From the NCBI GenBank assembly GCA_034336665.1, contig CM067584.1, positions 2,108,001 to 2,172,000 of the forward strand: DNA of 64,000 nucleotides, given 5' to 3'. Positions 12,506-23,370 of the stretch are shown in pieces. The notes below the pieces were generated by a model. The model did no database searches, had not been told where the DNA came from, and was given only the letters and a program-made list of their open reading frames with translations. Origin of the DNA: Luscinia megarhynchos (taxonomy: Eukaryota; Chordata; Aves; Passeriformes; Turdidae). Each line of letters starts with the position of its first letter. Position 1 is the stretch's first letter. A program made the position numbers and the translations under genes.

Positions 12506-13604
12506 GGGAGCTCTCAGACCAGTTCCTGGCCCTGGCTGTGTTAGTGAGCAGAATTTTGGGTCTGTGAGCTGCCTTTCCTTCCAGCCAGGATTCCTTTGAG
12601 TGGAGCCCTGCCTGGCTCTGCCCCGCTGTGATTATTGCTCTCTGTGTTAATTAATGTCCTGCTCAGCTGTCCTGGGGCTGGGGAACCCCTGCAGCACAAA
12701 CGGAGACCCAGGGAGTTTTCATTCAAGTGAGCACTGACCCAGGGATGGATTTCTGCTGGCTTCTCCCACCTCCCCCCTGGGAATGGGGATTCTGAGGATT
12801 GCAGAGGCAATGGAGGCTTTGTCTCCTTCCAAACGCTGCCACACAGGATCTGTAATTAAATGTGCATCCTTTGGGGGCTGGATAGATGGATTTACTGGTG
12901 TGGGAGGCACGGATATTAGAGGGAGAAACCACTCCATACATCATCTTCTGTGCAAGTGGAGTTTGGTTTCTGTCTAAATATGGCAGCCTGGTAATAAAAC
13001 TTAATTCATGAATTATAGATGGACTCGGGCTTTTGTTTGTAGGGTTTGTTTTTCATTTTGTTTTGTTGCTCCTGCCTCTCGACCCCCCCCACCCCTTCCT
13101 GCCCAGGTAAACGCTGAAGTGTTTAAAACACTCTGGGTGCAGGTGGGGCACTCAGAGGATGAATCAGGCTGTCAGCTCAGACCAGAGGCTGCAGACAATG
13201 CACAGTGGTGTGTCACGGTTACTTAGCAACTCCAGCTGAAGAGTTCAGGTAGAAAACGCTGTCATTTCCATGGCTGAGATCTCCTCTCCCCCCTCCTTCT
13301 GTATACACAGTTGTTTTTGTTGGTTTTTTTTCCCCCCAACAGATAAAGTATTTTGTACATTTTAATGATCTTTCAAATTGAGTTTTCAGAAGAGCCTGCT
13401 ATTTCTGCAGGGCAATTGGAATTAAATGATGAATTCGGAGGATCTGAGCGTGGCTCACAACAAGAGCAGGAGGTATTAACCCAGGATGGATAAAAAGCAT
13501 CCCCCTGTCAGGTGGGGAGCTGGGAAACCCTGCTGGCATTTCCCTCCCTGAGAGCTGATATCAGCATGTCTGTGCTGGTCAGCAGAGCTCTGCCCTGGTG
13601 GCAC
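12506..13604. other. intergenic, no gene seen
   Basis: Mixed sequence with a C-run near 13084 and a T/C-run near 13326. Nothing recognised. Confidence 0.5.
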
Positions 13605-13980
13605 TGCGAGGGGAACTGGTTTGGCACTGGTTTGCACTGGTTTGGCACTGGTTTGCACTGGGAGGGGAACTGGTTTGGCACTGGTTTGCACTGGTTTGGC
13701 ACTGGTTTGGCACTGGTTTGCACTGGTTTGCACTGGTTTGGCGCTGGTTTGCACTGGTTTGGCACTGGTTTGCACTGGTTTGGCGCTGGTTTGCACTGGT
13801 TTGGCACTGGTTTGGCACTGGTTTGCACTGGTTTGGCGCTGGTTTGGCACTGGTTTGCACTGGTTTGCACTGGTTTGGCACCTGTTTGGCACTGGTTTGC
13901 ACTGGTTTGCACTGGTTTGGCGCTGGTTTGGCGCTGGTTTGGCGCTGGTTTGGCACTGGTTTGCACTGGTTTGCACTTTG
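13605..13980. repeat. 10/11-bp minisatellite, ACTGGTTTGC / ACTGGTTTGGC
   Basis: About 35 units mixing ACTGGTTTGC, ACTGGTTTGGC and GCTGGTTTGGC. Two interruptions of GGGAGGGGAA lie in the first 80 bases. Confidence 0.95.
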
Positions 13981-15094
13981 CTGAGGACACTGTTTGCCAG
14001 GAGGCTCCCTGAGCTGCCTCCTCCTGCAAGACTTGCCCCTGGCAGCAGGTTAAAAATAATCATGGCAGCTCTGAAAGTTTCATGAAAGCTCCGGGGTAAA
14101 GTTACCTGAGCGCCAGCAGCTCCAGCACAGATGGAACAAACCCACAGCTCATGGGAGGGTGACGAGGGTGGGGTCCCGGGCTGTGAGCTGAGTGAGCTCC
14201 CTGGCACTGAGCTGCAGCCCTCCAGATCTGAATTGGACAAAATATCTGCTGGTTCGGGCCGTGGGAGCTGAAGAAATTTGGGATTCTGCTCTGGGGAAGG
14301 GGCAGTGCAGTCACTGCCACATTTGTGTCATGCAGTGCTGGGGGCTGGGGCTGCTGGAATCATCATCCCTCTTTTCTTGGGCAGCATCCCAGAGGCTTCT
14401 GGACCTGGAAAATCCTCATTTTGCAGGACAGGAACGGGGAAAAGGGGCTGATGTGGCTTTAATCTGAGCTGGGAATTATCCAGGAACCCTGAACCTCCCA
14501 CCAGCCATTCTCTGTGGGGTGGGGAGAGGCTCTGAGCTGCCTGCCCTGAGCAGAACACCCCAAAATCCGTCCAAATCTCCTGGAGGAGGCTCATGGCCTC
14601 CTCAGCAGCCTGACAGGGATGGAGGTGTGTGGAGAGAAGCTGTCCCACCCCAATCAGCACCACAGAGCTGCTCAGGGGTTCAGGAAAAGGCTCCAGGTGA
14701 TCAGTGAGGAGGAAATGGAGCCCCTTAAGGACATGGGGCTGATTTGAGTCGCCAGGAGCAGGAATAAACAGTGCAATCAGTGCTGCTATAAATACACATC
14801 AACGTGCCTGCAGCTCTCACTCTTCCTTTGTCTTGGTTTGAAACTGAGGTATCTGCTTGGGAGGGCAGGAACACCCTTGGAAGGGAAAATGCAAACGCCT
14901 TCCCTCTGGATTTTGAGATGCCCTCCTCCCCTGAGCTCTGTTTTCCTTCAGTGCCCAGTCCCCAGTGTGTCCCAGCAACTTATGGGGGGAAATCCTGTAA
15001 ATTCCTGGGAAACACCAACAGCTGGAACTGGGAAAACAAGGGTGGATGAAGGGATGCTGGAGAGGGACCTCTATGGGCTGCTGGGGAATCTGAG
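13981..15094. other. intergenic, no gene seen
   Basis: GC-richer sequence with short open frames on both strands and no recognisable domain. Confidence 0.45.
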
Positions 15095-15320
15095 AAGGAG
15101 GGGAAGATGTTTGAGAAAAAGGTGAAGATGTTTGAGATGGAGGTGAAGATCTACAAAAAGGAGATGAAGATGTTCCAGAAGGAGCTGAAGATGTCCAAGA
15201 AGGAGATGAAGATGATGAAGAAGGAGCTGAAGATCTCCAAAAGGAGATGAAGACATTTGAGAAGAAGGTGAAGATCTCCAAAAAGGAGATGAAGATGTCC
15301 AGGAAGGAGCTGAGGACAGC
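15095..15320 (+). repeat. 21-bp repeat encoding heptads if translated
   Basis: Units AAGGAGATGAAGATGTTCCA G and AAGGAGCTGAAGATGTCCAA G, about ten copies. In one plus frame it reads MFEKKVKMFEMEVKIYKKEM and onward in seven-residue periods of Lys, Glu, Met and Leu. One unit is a base short near 15241, which breaks the frame. No splice or promoter evidence, so listed as a repeat. Confidence 0.9.
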
Positions 15321-15504
15321 AGACAGAGCTCTGGCAGAATTCACAGAATTCAGAAGACCCTGAGCTGCCACCAGACAAGAACCTGGACAAGCCCTGGGCA
15401 GTGGAAATGCTCCAGCAGCTGTGCCAGGCCTTGGCCATGCTCAGGGGTGAAGGAAAAGCCTCTTCTTCCCCCTGCCCAGGACAAGGAACATCATGGCTAC
15501 ATTA

Positions 15505-15640
15505 TTTTATCACTGCACTTCCACAGTTATTTCATTGTTATTTTATCACTACATTTCCACAGTTATTTCACTGTTATTTTATCACTGCACTTCTACAGTT
15601 ATTTCATGTTATTTTATCACTGCATTTCCACAGTGGTTTG
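15505..15640. repeat. tandem repeat of about 39 bp, four copies
   Basis: Units like TTATTTTATCACTGCAYTTC followed by CACAGTTATTTCATTG. Confidence 0.9.
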
Positions 15641-16984
15641 TCCATCCAGGAGTGTAAATAATGCGTCAGGATCTCACTGGGAGGATCCCATGGAAACAGC
15701 ACCGTGGTTTGGGATGGTATCACCTGAACACCAGCTTAGCATTACCTGTGGGAAATCTGGGGGGCTCTCAGAAGTTTGGAAAGAATTGTGATGTAAAGGT
15801 CATCAGCTGCCAGCTGCCATTAGCAGGGAATTTACTCCTGTGGAGTAATTAAGTGGGGTAAAGTGTAAGCCTGGAAAACAAATTGCATCCCACTGTGGGC
15901 CTGTCTTTTTAAAATTATTTGCTGGGAGATTGTTATTAAAAAAAAAAAAAAAAAAAAAAAAGCAAAAAGCATGCATTGCCTGTACTGAGTTTACAAAAGG
16001 GGTTCATGGAATGTTTGTTTCCTCTGAAGGGTTGCTGACAAGAGAAAGGGAGGGAAGAAACCAAAAATCATTGGCTAAGCTTTTCCCAACTGTAAAATGG
16101 TTTAGAGTGGTTATTGTTGGTGGGATTTTTATTGGAGCTTTTTTTTCCCAAGCAGGTTCTCAGTGGCTCTCAGGTGGAGAGCACTCAACTCATCAGAACA
16201 GGTGGAATTTGGGTTAAATGCACTCAGAGGTTGGTGTGACCCTGGCAGGATCAGCTCTGGGGGTTTTGGCCCTGGTCACTGGATCCTGCCACAGCTGCTT
16301 TTGTTCAAGGGGAGACAATTCCTGCAGAGCTGCTCACTGCCTTTGCTCAAATCCCTGCTCAGAACCTCTTTAAAGCCGCAGATGATGCTGTGCATCTCAT
16401 TCTTTACTGAATCAAAGTGTGGGATCAAGTGTGAGGTTCACAGAGAGGTTTAGATTCAAAGATTGCTGCTCCAAGGGCGGTGCTGTTGATGGAGATGAGC
16501 ATCATCCACCTTTCAGTATTAAGCCTCGAGTTTGCACAGACTTGGCTTTTTATAAAAAAAAACAGAGCTGAAATAGAGATGGAAGAGGGATAATCCTGAC
16601 ACTGCTTGTGATCTCAGCTGCCTCTGTGACCTTTTCCTGTGGCATTAGCTGGATCCTCAGCAGCTCTGTGCTTCCTCCTCCGAATTTCCTGGTGAAAGAT
16701 GAAAGCTGCTCCTGCTCCAGGCAGTAATTGTCCCAATAATTGTGTGCAGGGACCCAGAGTGGCCCTGACCTGCACTGTGAGCAGGGCAGATCCTGCTGTG
16801 GGTGGTCTGAGCCCTTCTGGGGGTGCTCAGGGTGCGATGAGGGGCAGGTGGGATCTGCAGAGCCAGGGGACTGGGCAGGGCTGGGAGGGCCAGAGGTCAG
16901 AGCTGGCTCCTCCTCTGATCTCCTGGGAGGTGAAAAGGAGGAGAGGGAGCGTCAGGGGATGAAGCTGGAGAGCAGGGCTGGGGA
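15641..16984. other. intergenic, no gene seen
   Basis: Mixed sequence with a poly(A) run at 15938-15961 and an A-run near 16555. Confidence 0.5.
15938..15961. repeat. poly(A) run
   Basis: Uninterrupted run of more than 20 A following TTATT. No recognisable retroposon body is attached. Confidence 0.9.
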
Positions 16985-17720
16985 CTTGGGGCTGCTGGGC
17001 GTGTCCTGTGCTGGGTGTGTCCCATTCTGGGCGTGTCCTGTGCTGGGCGTGTCCAGTTGGATTCCTGGTGCTGGGCGTGTCCTGTGCTGGGAATGTCCCA
17101 TTCTGGGCATGTCCCATGTCAGGTGTGTCCCCTGCTGGGTGTGTCATGTGCCAGATGTGTTGTGTCCTGGGTGTGTCCCCTGCTGGGTGTGTCCCATTCT
17201 GGGTGTGCCCCATTCTGGGTGTGCCCATTCAGGTGTGTCCTGTCCTGGGTGTGCCCCCTGCTGGGTGTGTCCCCTATTGGGTGTGTCATGTGCCAGGCGT
17301 GTCCCCTGCTGGGTGTGTCCTGTTCTGGGTGTGTCCCCTGCTGGGTGTGTCCCCTGCTGGGTGTGTCCCCTATTGGGTGTGTCATGTGCCAGGCGTGTCC
17401 CCTGCTGGGTGTGTCCTGTTCTGGGTGTGTCCCCTGCTGGGTGTGTCCCATTCTGGGTGTGCCCATCCAGGTGTGTCCTGTCCTGGATGTGCCCCCTGCT
17501 GGGTGTGTCCCCTATTGGGTGTGTCATGTGCCAGGCGTGTCCCCTGCTGGGTGTGTCCTGTTCTGGGTGTGTCCCCTGCTGGGTGTGTCATGTGCCAGGT
17601 GTGTCCTGTCATGGGTGTGTCCTGTCCTGGGTGTTTCCCCTGCTGGGTGTGTCCCCTATTGGGTGTGTCCCATACCAGGTGTGTCCTGTCCGGGGTGTTT
17701 CCCCTGCTGGGTGTGTCCTG
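16985..17720. repeat. 16-bp minisatellite, GTGTCCCCTGCTGGGT
   Basis: About 45 units of GTGTCCCCTGCTGGGT and variants (CCTATTGGGT, CATGTGCCAGGC, CTGTTCTGGGT). The variant order CATGTGCCAGGC, CCCCTGCTGG, CCTGTTCTGG recurs at about 17288, 17384 and 17528, i.e. at spacings of 96 and 144 bases, giving higher-order repeats of 6 and 9 units. Open frames over it are spurious. Confidence 0.95.
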
Positions 17721-17826
17721 TTGATTTGGCTTTTTTTTTCATCTGTTTGGAATTTTGATGTCTGATTGCTGCTGCTCAGCAAATGGCACAGAACACATCC
17801 TGGGTTTTGTGAGTTTTCTTTCTGGT
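17721..17826. repeat. 106-bp segment inserted in a minisatellite, copy 1
   Basis: Almost identical to 18537-18636: both run from TTGATTTTGC/GGC and a T-run through GGAATTTTGATGTCTGATTG to GTGAGTTTTCTTTCTGG. The 16-bp array at 16985-17720 stops here and traces of it resume at 17827, so the segment interrupts the array. The T-run would be an A-run on the minus strand. Confidence 0.75.
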
Positions 17827-17892
17827 GCTGGGCCAGGTGTGTCCTGTGCCAGGTGTGTCCTGTTAGATCCCTGGTGTTGGGTGTCTCTGCAT

Positions 17893-18145
17893 CCAAACCA
17901 AACCAAACCAAACCAAACCAAACCAAACCAAACCAAACCAAACCAAACCAAACCAAGTCAAACCAAACCACACCAAGTCAAACCAAACCAAGTCAAGCCA
18001 AACCAAGCCAAACCCAACCCAACCCAACCCAACCCAACCCAACCCAACCCAACCCAGCCAAGCCAAGCCAAGCCAAGCCAAGCCAAACCAAACCAAACCA
18101 AATCAAACCCAGCCAAACCAAACCAAACCAAACCAAACCAAACCA
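17893..18145. repeat. (CCAAA)n pentanucleotide microsatellite
   Basis: About 50 units. It begins as pure AAACC, changes to AACCC at about 18010-18055, to AGCCA at 18055-18085, then back to AAACC, so variants sit in blocks. Confidence 0.97.
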
Positions 18146-18536
18146 CCCTGACCCACCCCAACCCTCACTCCTGCCCCCCTCATTCCATGTGTCCCCAATT
18201 CCACGAGTGCCCAGCTTGGGGCTGGGTGGGCAGGGCTTGTCCCCAGGTTTTTCCAGAGCCCCAGGAATGTGACACTGCAGCTGTGGCTGTGCAGAGCTGA
18301 GCCCCTCAGCGCCCTGGGATGGCCAATCCAGCCAGCAGAGCTTTAATTTAAGAACTCCCCAGCAGTGGCTCCCACTCACAGCGATGTTCCAAAGTGATTT
18401 TGTGCTTCTTAATTAAGAGCTGCTCGCAGGAAAAATCCTAATCCATTACAGGTCGATTTATGCCTTGAAGCAAGGTCAATTTTTCTTTTCCCTCCTTAAA
18501 CCCATGCAAAGGTGGAACTTTCTCAGGGTGTGAGCT

Positions 18537-18636
18537 TGATTTTGCTTTTTTATCTGTTTGGAATTTTGATGTCTGATTGCTGCTGCTCAGCAAACGGCAC
18601 AGAACACGTCCTGGGTTTTGTGAGTTTTCTTTCTGG
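18537..18636. repeat. 106-bp segment, copy 2
   Basis: Second copy of the segment at 17721-17826, same orientation, about 810 bases away. Differences include CACGTCC for CACATCC and AAACGGC for AAATGGC, both of the CpG decay type. The flanks are not array sequence. Confidence 0.75.
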
Positions 18637-19594
18637 TCCACTGCTCTCCCTTGCTCTTGAATAATGAGAACTGGAGAGGGAAGTGTCTGATTTGCCACTT
18701 TTGCACCTGCTTTGACCCAGTGTCTCTTTGACACTTATATTTACACATAGAAATAGATATACAACATGCATGGAAACACCCTGCACCTTTTCACCTGTGA
18801 TTCCTGTGCAGACATCAACTGGAGATAAGGAGAAATCTCATATAATTCAATATAATTAAATGATTTTATTTAATTTAATTAAATTGCAAACCCTGAATTT
18901 GCAGAAATGACTGCTCAGCACTCTGGGCACCCAGCACAGCTTTGGTGTGCCTTTAACTGGTTAAGCTGGGATGGAGAGAGCAGTTTTTGTGTGTTTTTGC
19001 CTGGCTGTGCTGTGCAGGAGGATGTTTTTGGAATTCCTCAGCAGCGCTGCTGCCCCTTGGAGATGTCCAGTCATGTCTGATGCGCTGGAGCAGAGCTTGC
19101 TGCTAAACCAACCTTGATAATCCCAGCCCCCAGAGGCTGCTGCTCTGCCAGGGAGCCAGGGATTCTTCCCTGCCAGCCTCGGCCTCCACAAACCCTGCCA
19201 AGGAGAAATCACATCCACTTGGTCAGCACAGGGCTGAGGAGGAAAAAAAAACCACCAAACAAACAAAAAAAAAAAAACAACGTTTTAAAGATGGACTCGA
19301 TAGACTGAAGAAAATTCTGGATGTGTTTTAAACCCAGCCTGAGTTTAGTGCAGCCCACTCAGGGTACCTGGAGCTGCTTGGCCAATTCCTCCCCAGAAAA
19401 GCTGTTCATGATTTAACTGGGGAGGTTTGGGGTTTCTGGTGTTCCAGGCTCTCATTTGAGGGGGCTTTGGCACAAGTGGGCTGGATTTCCTCAGGGTGGG
19501 AGAACATCAGCCAGGGGAAATCCCTGAGCTGGAATTGCAGGAAATTATGCAGTTCTCAGTTGTAAACCCAAAAAAACCTGCATGTGCACAGGGG
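18637..19594. other. intergenic, no gene seen
   Basis: AT-rich patch at 18840-18890 made of TTTAATTTAATTAAA; the rest is mixed sequence. Confidence 0.5.
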
Positions 19595-19647
19595 GAAAAA
19601 AAACCCAAAAGACAAAAGAACCCAAAAAAACCCAAAAACAAAACCCA

Positions 19648-19686
<39 letters not shown>

Positions 19687-19790
19687 AAAAACAACAACAA
19701 AAAAAAAACAACCCAAACCAAAAAAAACCCAAAACCCAAAAAACCAAAAACACCCCACAAACAAACAAACAAACAAAAAACAAACCCAGA
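19595..19790. repeat. A-rich simple repeat with (CAA)n core
   Basis: A core of about 12 ACA/CAA triplets (19650-19686) within an AC-only stretch containing AAAAACCC and CAAA motifs. Confidence 0.95.
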
Positions 19791-20346
19791 GAATGAAAAA
19801 TGAAGTAAAATCCTTTCCTAAAGAGTGAGATCCTTAAAACTGGGCTGACCCCAGCCCTGGGAGGAGGAGAGGGTGCAGGAATGGGTGACTGCAGGCTCCT
19901 GGAGAAGAGCAGAGCAGAATCTGTGACTCTGGGGGAGCATCCCCTCTCCTGGCAGAGCTGACTCTGCCGATCCTGCAGGGAGGGCAGGCACAGCTGCTGG
20001 GGCTCTGCTGAAGGAAGAGCCTCTGGCAGCTCCTGCTCTGCAGGGAGGGCAGCGGGGCTGGCACAGACAGATGAAGCTGCTGCTCAGGATGGAGCTGCTG
20101 TTTTCTGTCCAGCTGCTGCTCACACAACAATTTGTATTCTCTGAGGATGCTGCTTTGCCTTCGCTCTCCAAAGTTCAAGCTCCTCTTCTGGAAGTTGGAT
20201 TTAACCTTTAAGAAGCAAGCTGAGCTCTCTGTGTGTGACCTCGCAGGATGGGGGCAGAGAGGGGAGAAAATGCCAAAATGTCTCAGCAGGGACACCTCTA
20301 GAAGTGCCCAACAGGGCACTCAGTTGAACACGGGGGAAAAGGACAC
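19791..20346. other. intergenic, no gene seen
   Basis: CTG/CAG-rich mixed sequence before the LTR at 20347. No domain recognised. Confidence 0.45.
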
Positions 20347-20632
20347 TGGAGGTGCGGGGAGTTAGGGATTTGCATACGGAAGATATCGGGTTGTGACGGA
20401 CAGCCAGGGACACTTCTTCTCCCCACCCCTGTGGTCAGATCCCAGCTCTGTACCTGGCCACACCCGGCCGGACATGAGCTAAGGGAAATGACACAGAGAT
20501 AGCCCACCATAAAAACCCCTGTGACCCCTCAATAAACGCCATTTGCTGTCTGCCATATTGGTGTGTGGAGCACATGGACCGGAGTGGCTCGGGGTTAGAG
20601 CCGCCGTGCCGGGCTGGAACCAGGTCGCCAAC
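20347..20632 (+). mobile_element. alpharetrovirus-like solo LTR, approximate ends
   Basis: Contains CAATAAACGCCATTTGC followed by ATTGGTGTGTGGAGCACATG, the arrangement of polyadenylation signal and R-U5 start seen in avian alpharetrovirus-type LTRs, preceded by a TATA-like CATAAAAACC. No primer binding site or gag sequence follows, so it is probably a solo LTR. Both ends are estimates. Confidence 0.55.
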
Positions 20633-22094
20633 GCAACAGGAAGGGGGAGTGGCAGGAGCTGGAGGGGGCAGAGGAAGGTGCTGGTGCTCAGGACAGGGGT
20701 GGCAGAGCAGGAGCTGCTCCTTTTGTCACAGGAGCCCTGCTGAAGGTGACAGAGGAGCGAGATGAGGGCAGGGCAGGTGTGGGGAGGGTGGAGGCGATCT
20801 CTCACAATGGATGCGAAGGTTATCTCTGCACAGATCCCGCTGATAGTGCTGAGAGGAAATGTCACTCCTCCCTCTCTGCTCCTGCCTTCCCGCCCTGCCG
20901 ATCCTCGGTCCCGGGCACAGAGGGGTCACAGCTGCGGGGCTGGAGCTGATTGTGATGCAGATGGTTTGTGTGATGGGGCAGGGAGGGAACTCGGCCTTTG
21001 TGAGGCCGCAGTGAACGGCAGCTCCCCTGGGATGGATCATCAGTGCGACAGGAGCCTCGGGGCAGAGCCTTCGGCTGGGAGCTGGAGCAGCTCAGGGTGA
21101 ATCCTGCACCTGGGGGTCACACCTGATCCAAAGGTGAGACCTGGGGTGATTCTTGTACCTGAGCTGCCCAGGGGTCAAACCTGATTTTACAGGTGATACC
21201 TGAGGGTGATTCTTGTACCTGAGCTGTTCAGGGGAGAGAACCTGTTCCTACAGGTGTTACCTGAGTTTGGCAGTGCCAGGGGAGGATTCTTTGCCTCGGA
21301 GCTCACCTGTGGGCTCACCTGTGGGCTGTGTCCCCCCCAGCTGTGTCCCTGTGCCCCCTCAGCCCTGCAGGAGCTGCAGCCCCTCCCCAAAACCTCCTCC
21401 CCAAAATCCCCTCTGCAGGAGCTCAGCGATGCTCGTGCTGTGCCATCCCGGGGGATTTGGACAATCCGAGATTTTGGGGGGGTCAGAGACCCCCGTGCTC
21501 CCGTTCCCGTGGGGTCTGTGCCCCTGCAGGCGGGGCTGGAGGCACCTGCTGTGCCACGGGCACGCTCACCTCTCTGCAGAGCTGTAATTGAGGCTGGCAG
21601 GTTACCATGGCAACCCTGCAATTAATTAAAGTGCCTGGGCATGGGAAGTTTATAGATGCAGGAAACATTTTCATATATAAATAGTGCAATCTGTTTGTGC
21701 TCCCAGGATTTGCCCCTTCCCTGTTTCTCCTCTAATCTCAGCTGAGAAATTGGGCTTTTTTTTTTCTTTTTTTCTTTTTTTTTTTCCCCATTTTTTTTCC
21801 CTCTGGGGATTGATAAATCACCGAGTTATTGCCCATAAAGTGGTGAATAAAGTCCCTGCAGGTCGTGGCCGGCTGCTGGATGCTGAGTGAGCAGCACAGG
21901 GCGGGGATGAGCCTGCCCAGGGCGCCGTGCCCAGCTCCTCCTGCTGGCCCGGCCACCGTGACTCCTCTGGCTGCCCCACCGGGCCACGGCACCCCCGAGG
22001 CCCCTGTGAGCCAGCCCAGCTGTGCCCGGGCTGCCTCCGGCCTCGGGTGGTGTTTGGGGGTTGTTTTATGGGGGAAAACCACAGAGCAAGGCAG
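20633..22094. other. intergenic, GC-rich, no gene seen
   Basis: GC-rich with imperfect repeats of CACCTGAGCTGYYCAGGGG and GGTGATTCTTGTACCTGAGC around 21090-21260, and T-runs at 21757-21798. Open frames on both strands lack recognisable domains. Confidence 0.45.
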
Positions 22095-22830
22095 GGCAGT
22101 GTCCCTGTGCCCAGGTCAGTGTTCCTGACCCATCCCAGTGCCCATCACAGTGTCCTTGTGTCCATCCCTGTGCCCCTGACCCATCCCAGTGTCCCCGTGC
22201 CCATCCCTGTGCCCATCCCAGTGCCCAGCCCAGTGTCCTTGTGCCCATCCCAGTCTCCCTGTGCCCATCCCAGTGCCCATCCCAGTGTCCCCATGCCCAT
22301 CCCAGTGTCCCTGACCCATCCCAGTGCCCAGCCCAGTGTCCCTGTGCCCATCCCAGTGTCCTTGTGTCCATCCCAGTGTCCCTGACCCATCCCAGTGCCC
22401 AGCCCAGTGTCCCTGTGCCCATCCCAGTGTCCTTGTGTCCATCCCAGTGTCTCTGACCCATCCCAGTGCCCATCCCACTGCCCCTGTGCCCATCCCAGTG
22501 TCTTTGTGTCCCTCCCTGTGCCCATCCCAGTGCCCCCATGCCCATCCCTGTGTCCCTGTGCCCATCCCAGTGTCCTTGTGCCCATCCCAGTGCCCTGTGC
22601 CCGTCCCAGTGTCCCCATGCCCATCCCAGTGTCCCTGTGCCCATCCCAGTGCCCATCCCAGTGTCCCTGTGCTCATCCCAGTATCCCTGTGCCATCCCAG
22701 TGTCCCTGACTCATCCCAGTGTCCCTGTGCCCATCCCAGTGCCCATCCCAGTGCCCATCCCAGTGTCCCCATGCCCGTCCCAGTGTCCCTGACCCATCCC
22801 AGTGTCCCTGACCCATCCCAGTGTCTCTGC
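22095..22830. repeat. 18-20-bp minisatellite, CCCATCCCAGTGTCCCTGTG
   Basis: About 40 units alternating TGCCCATCCCAGTGTCCCTG with TGACCCATCCCAGTG. Blocks of several units recur, e.g. TCCTTGTGTCCATCCCAGTG with its neighbours at about 22360 and 22430. It yields a long minus-strand open frame of Gly, His, Trp and Asp, which I reject as a gene. Confidence 0.95.
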
Positions 22831-23217
22831 AGGAGGTCAGTGCAGAAGCTCAGGGTGGGACAAGTGATCCCTGTTAAATTTGGGATGTTTTTGGGGTGTG
22901 ATGCAGTGAAAGCCCCGGGCAGGATGGGCAGAGCTGAGGGGGGACAGCTCAGCCCCACCTGCGCCTCATCGAGGCAGAAAAGAGGCAAAAAGAATCCCCA
23001 GGAGGACAAAAACCCCAGATGGGAAAGGAGACAAAAAGATGGATGGTTGTTCATGGATCCAGGCTGGCAAATTCCTGCTGAGTTTTGATTGAGTTTTGTT
23101 CCTTCAAACTCTGCCACTTGCTCTTTGTGCCAGCACAAAGGGAAGGGCTGGGTGAAATTGTTGGGGGCAGTCCCAGCTGTGTCCTGAGAGAAGTCCCTGA
23201 AGAATAAGAAAACGAAA

Positions 23218-23370
23218 TAAAAGTAAAAATAAAAATAAAAATAAAAATAAAAATAAAAATAAAAATAAAAATAAAAATAAAATAAAAATGAAAATAAAAT
23301 TAAAAATAAAAATAAAAATAAAAATAAAAATAGAAATTGAAATTAAAATTGAAATTAAAATTAAAATTCA
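23218..23370. repeat. (AAAAAT)n hexanucleotide repeat
   Basis: About 25 units of AAAAAT/TAAAAA, decaying into GAAATT/AAAATT at the right end. Confidence 0.97.

Noticed and set aside
13605..13980. NF1 half-site (TTGGCA) enhancer array
   Set aside because: Half-sites recur, but no paired TTGGCNNNNNGCCAA sites; chance by-product of the unit.
13476..14240. 254-residue open frame with repeating NQCQTSAKPV
   Set aside because: Product of the ACTGGTTTGC array; the opposite strand and other frames are equally open.
11930..15320. repeat-spacer arrays considered as CRISPR-like
   Set aside because: No unique spacers between conserved repeats, and the genome is clearly vertebrate.
16740..17765. 341-residue plus-strand open frame, Cys/Gly/Pro/Val rich
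   Set aside because: It is the translation of the 16-bp array, open in three frames because units lack stops. The Cys-rich look is an artefact.
17893..18145. possible interstitial telomere repeat
   Set aside because: Units are CCAAA and CCCAA, not CCCTAA.
22116..23138. 340-residue minus-strand open frame, Gly/His/Trp/Asp rich
   Set aside because: It lies over the CCCATCCCAGTG array. Other frames over the array are open too, and there is no domain or splice signal.
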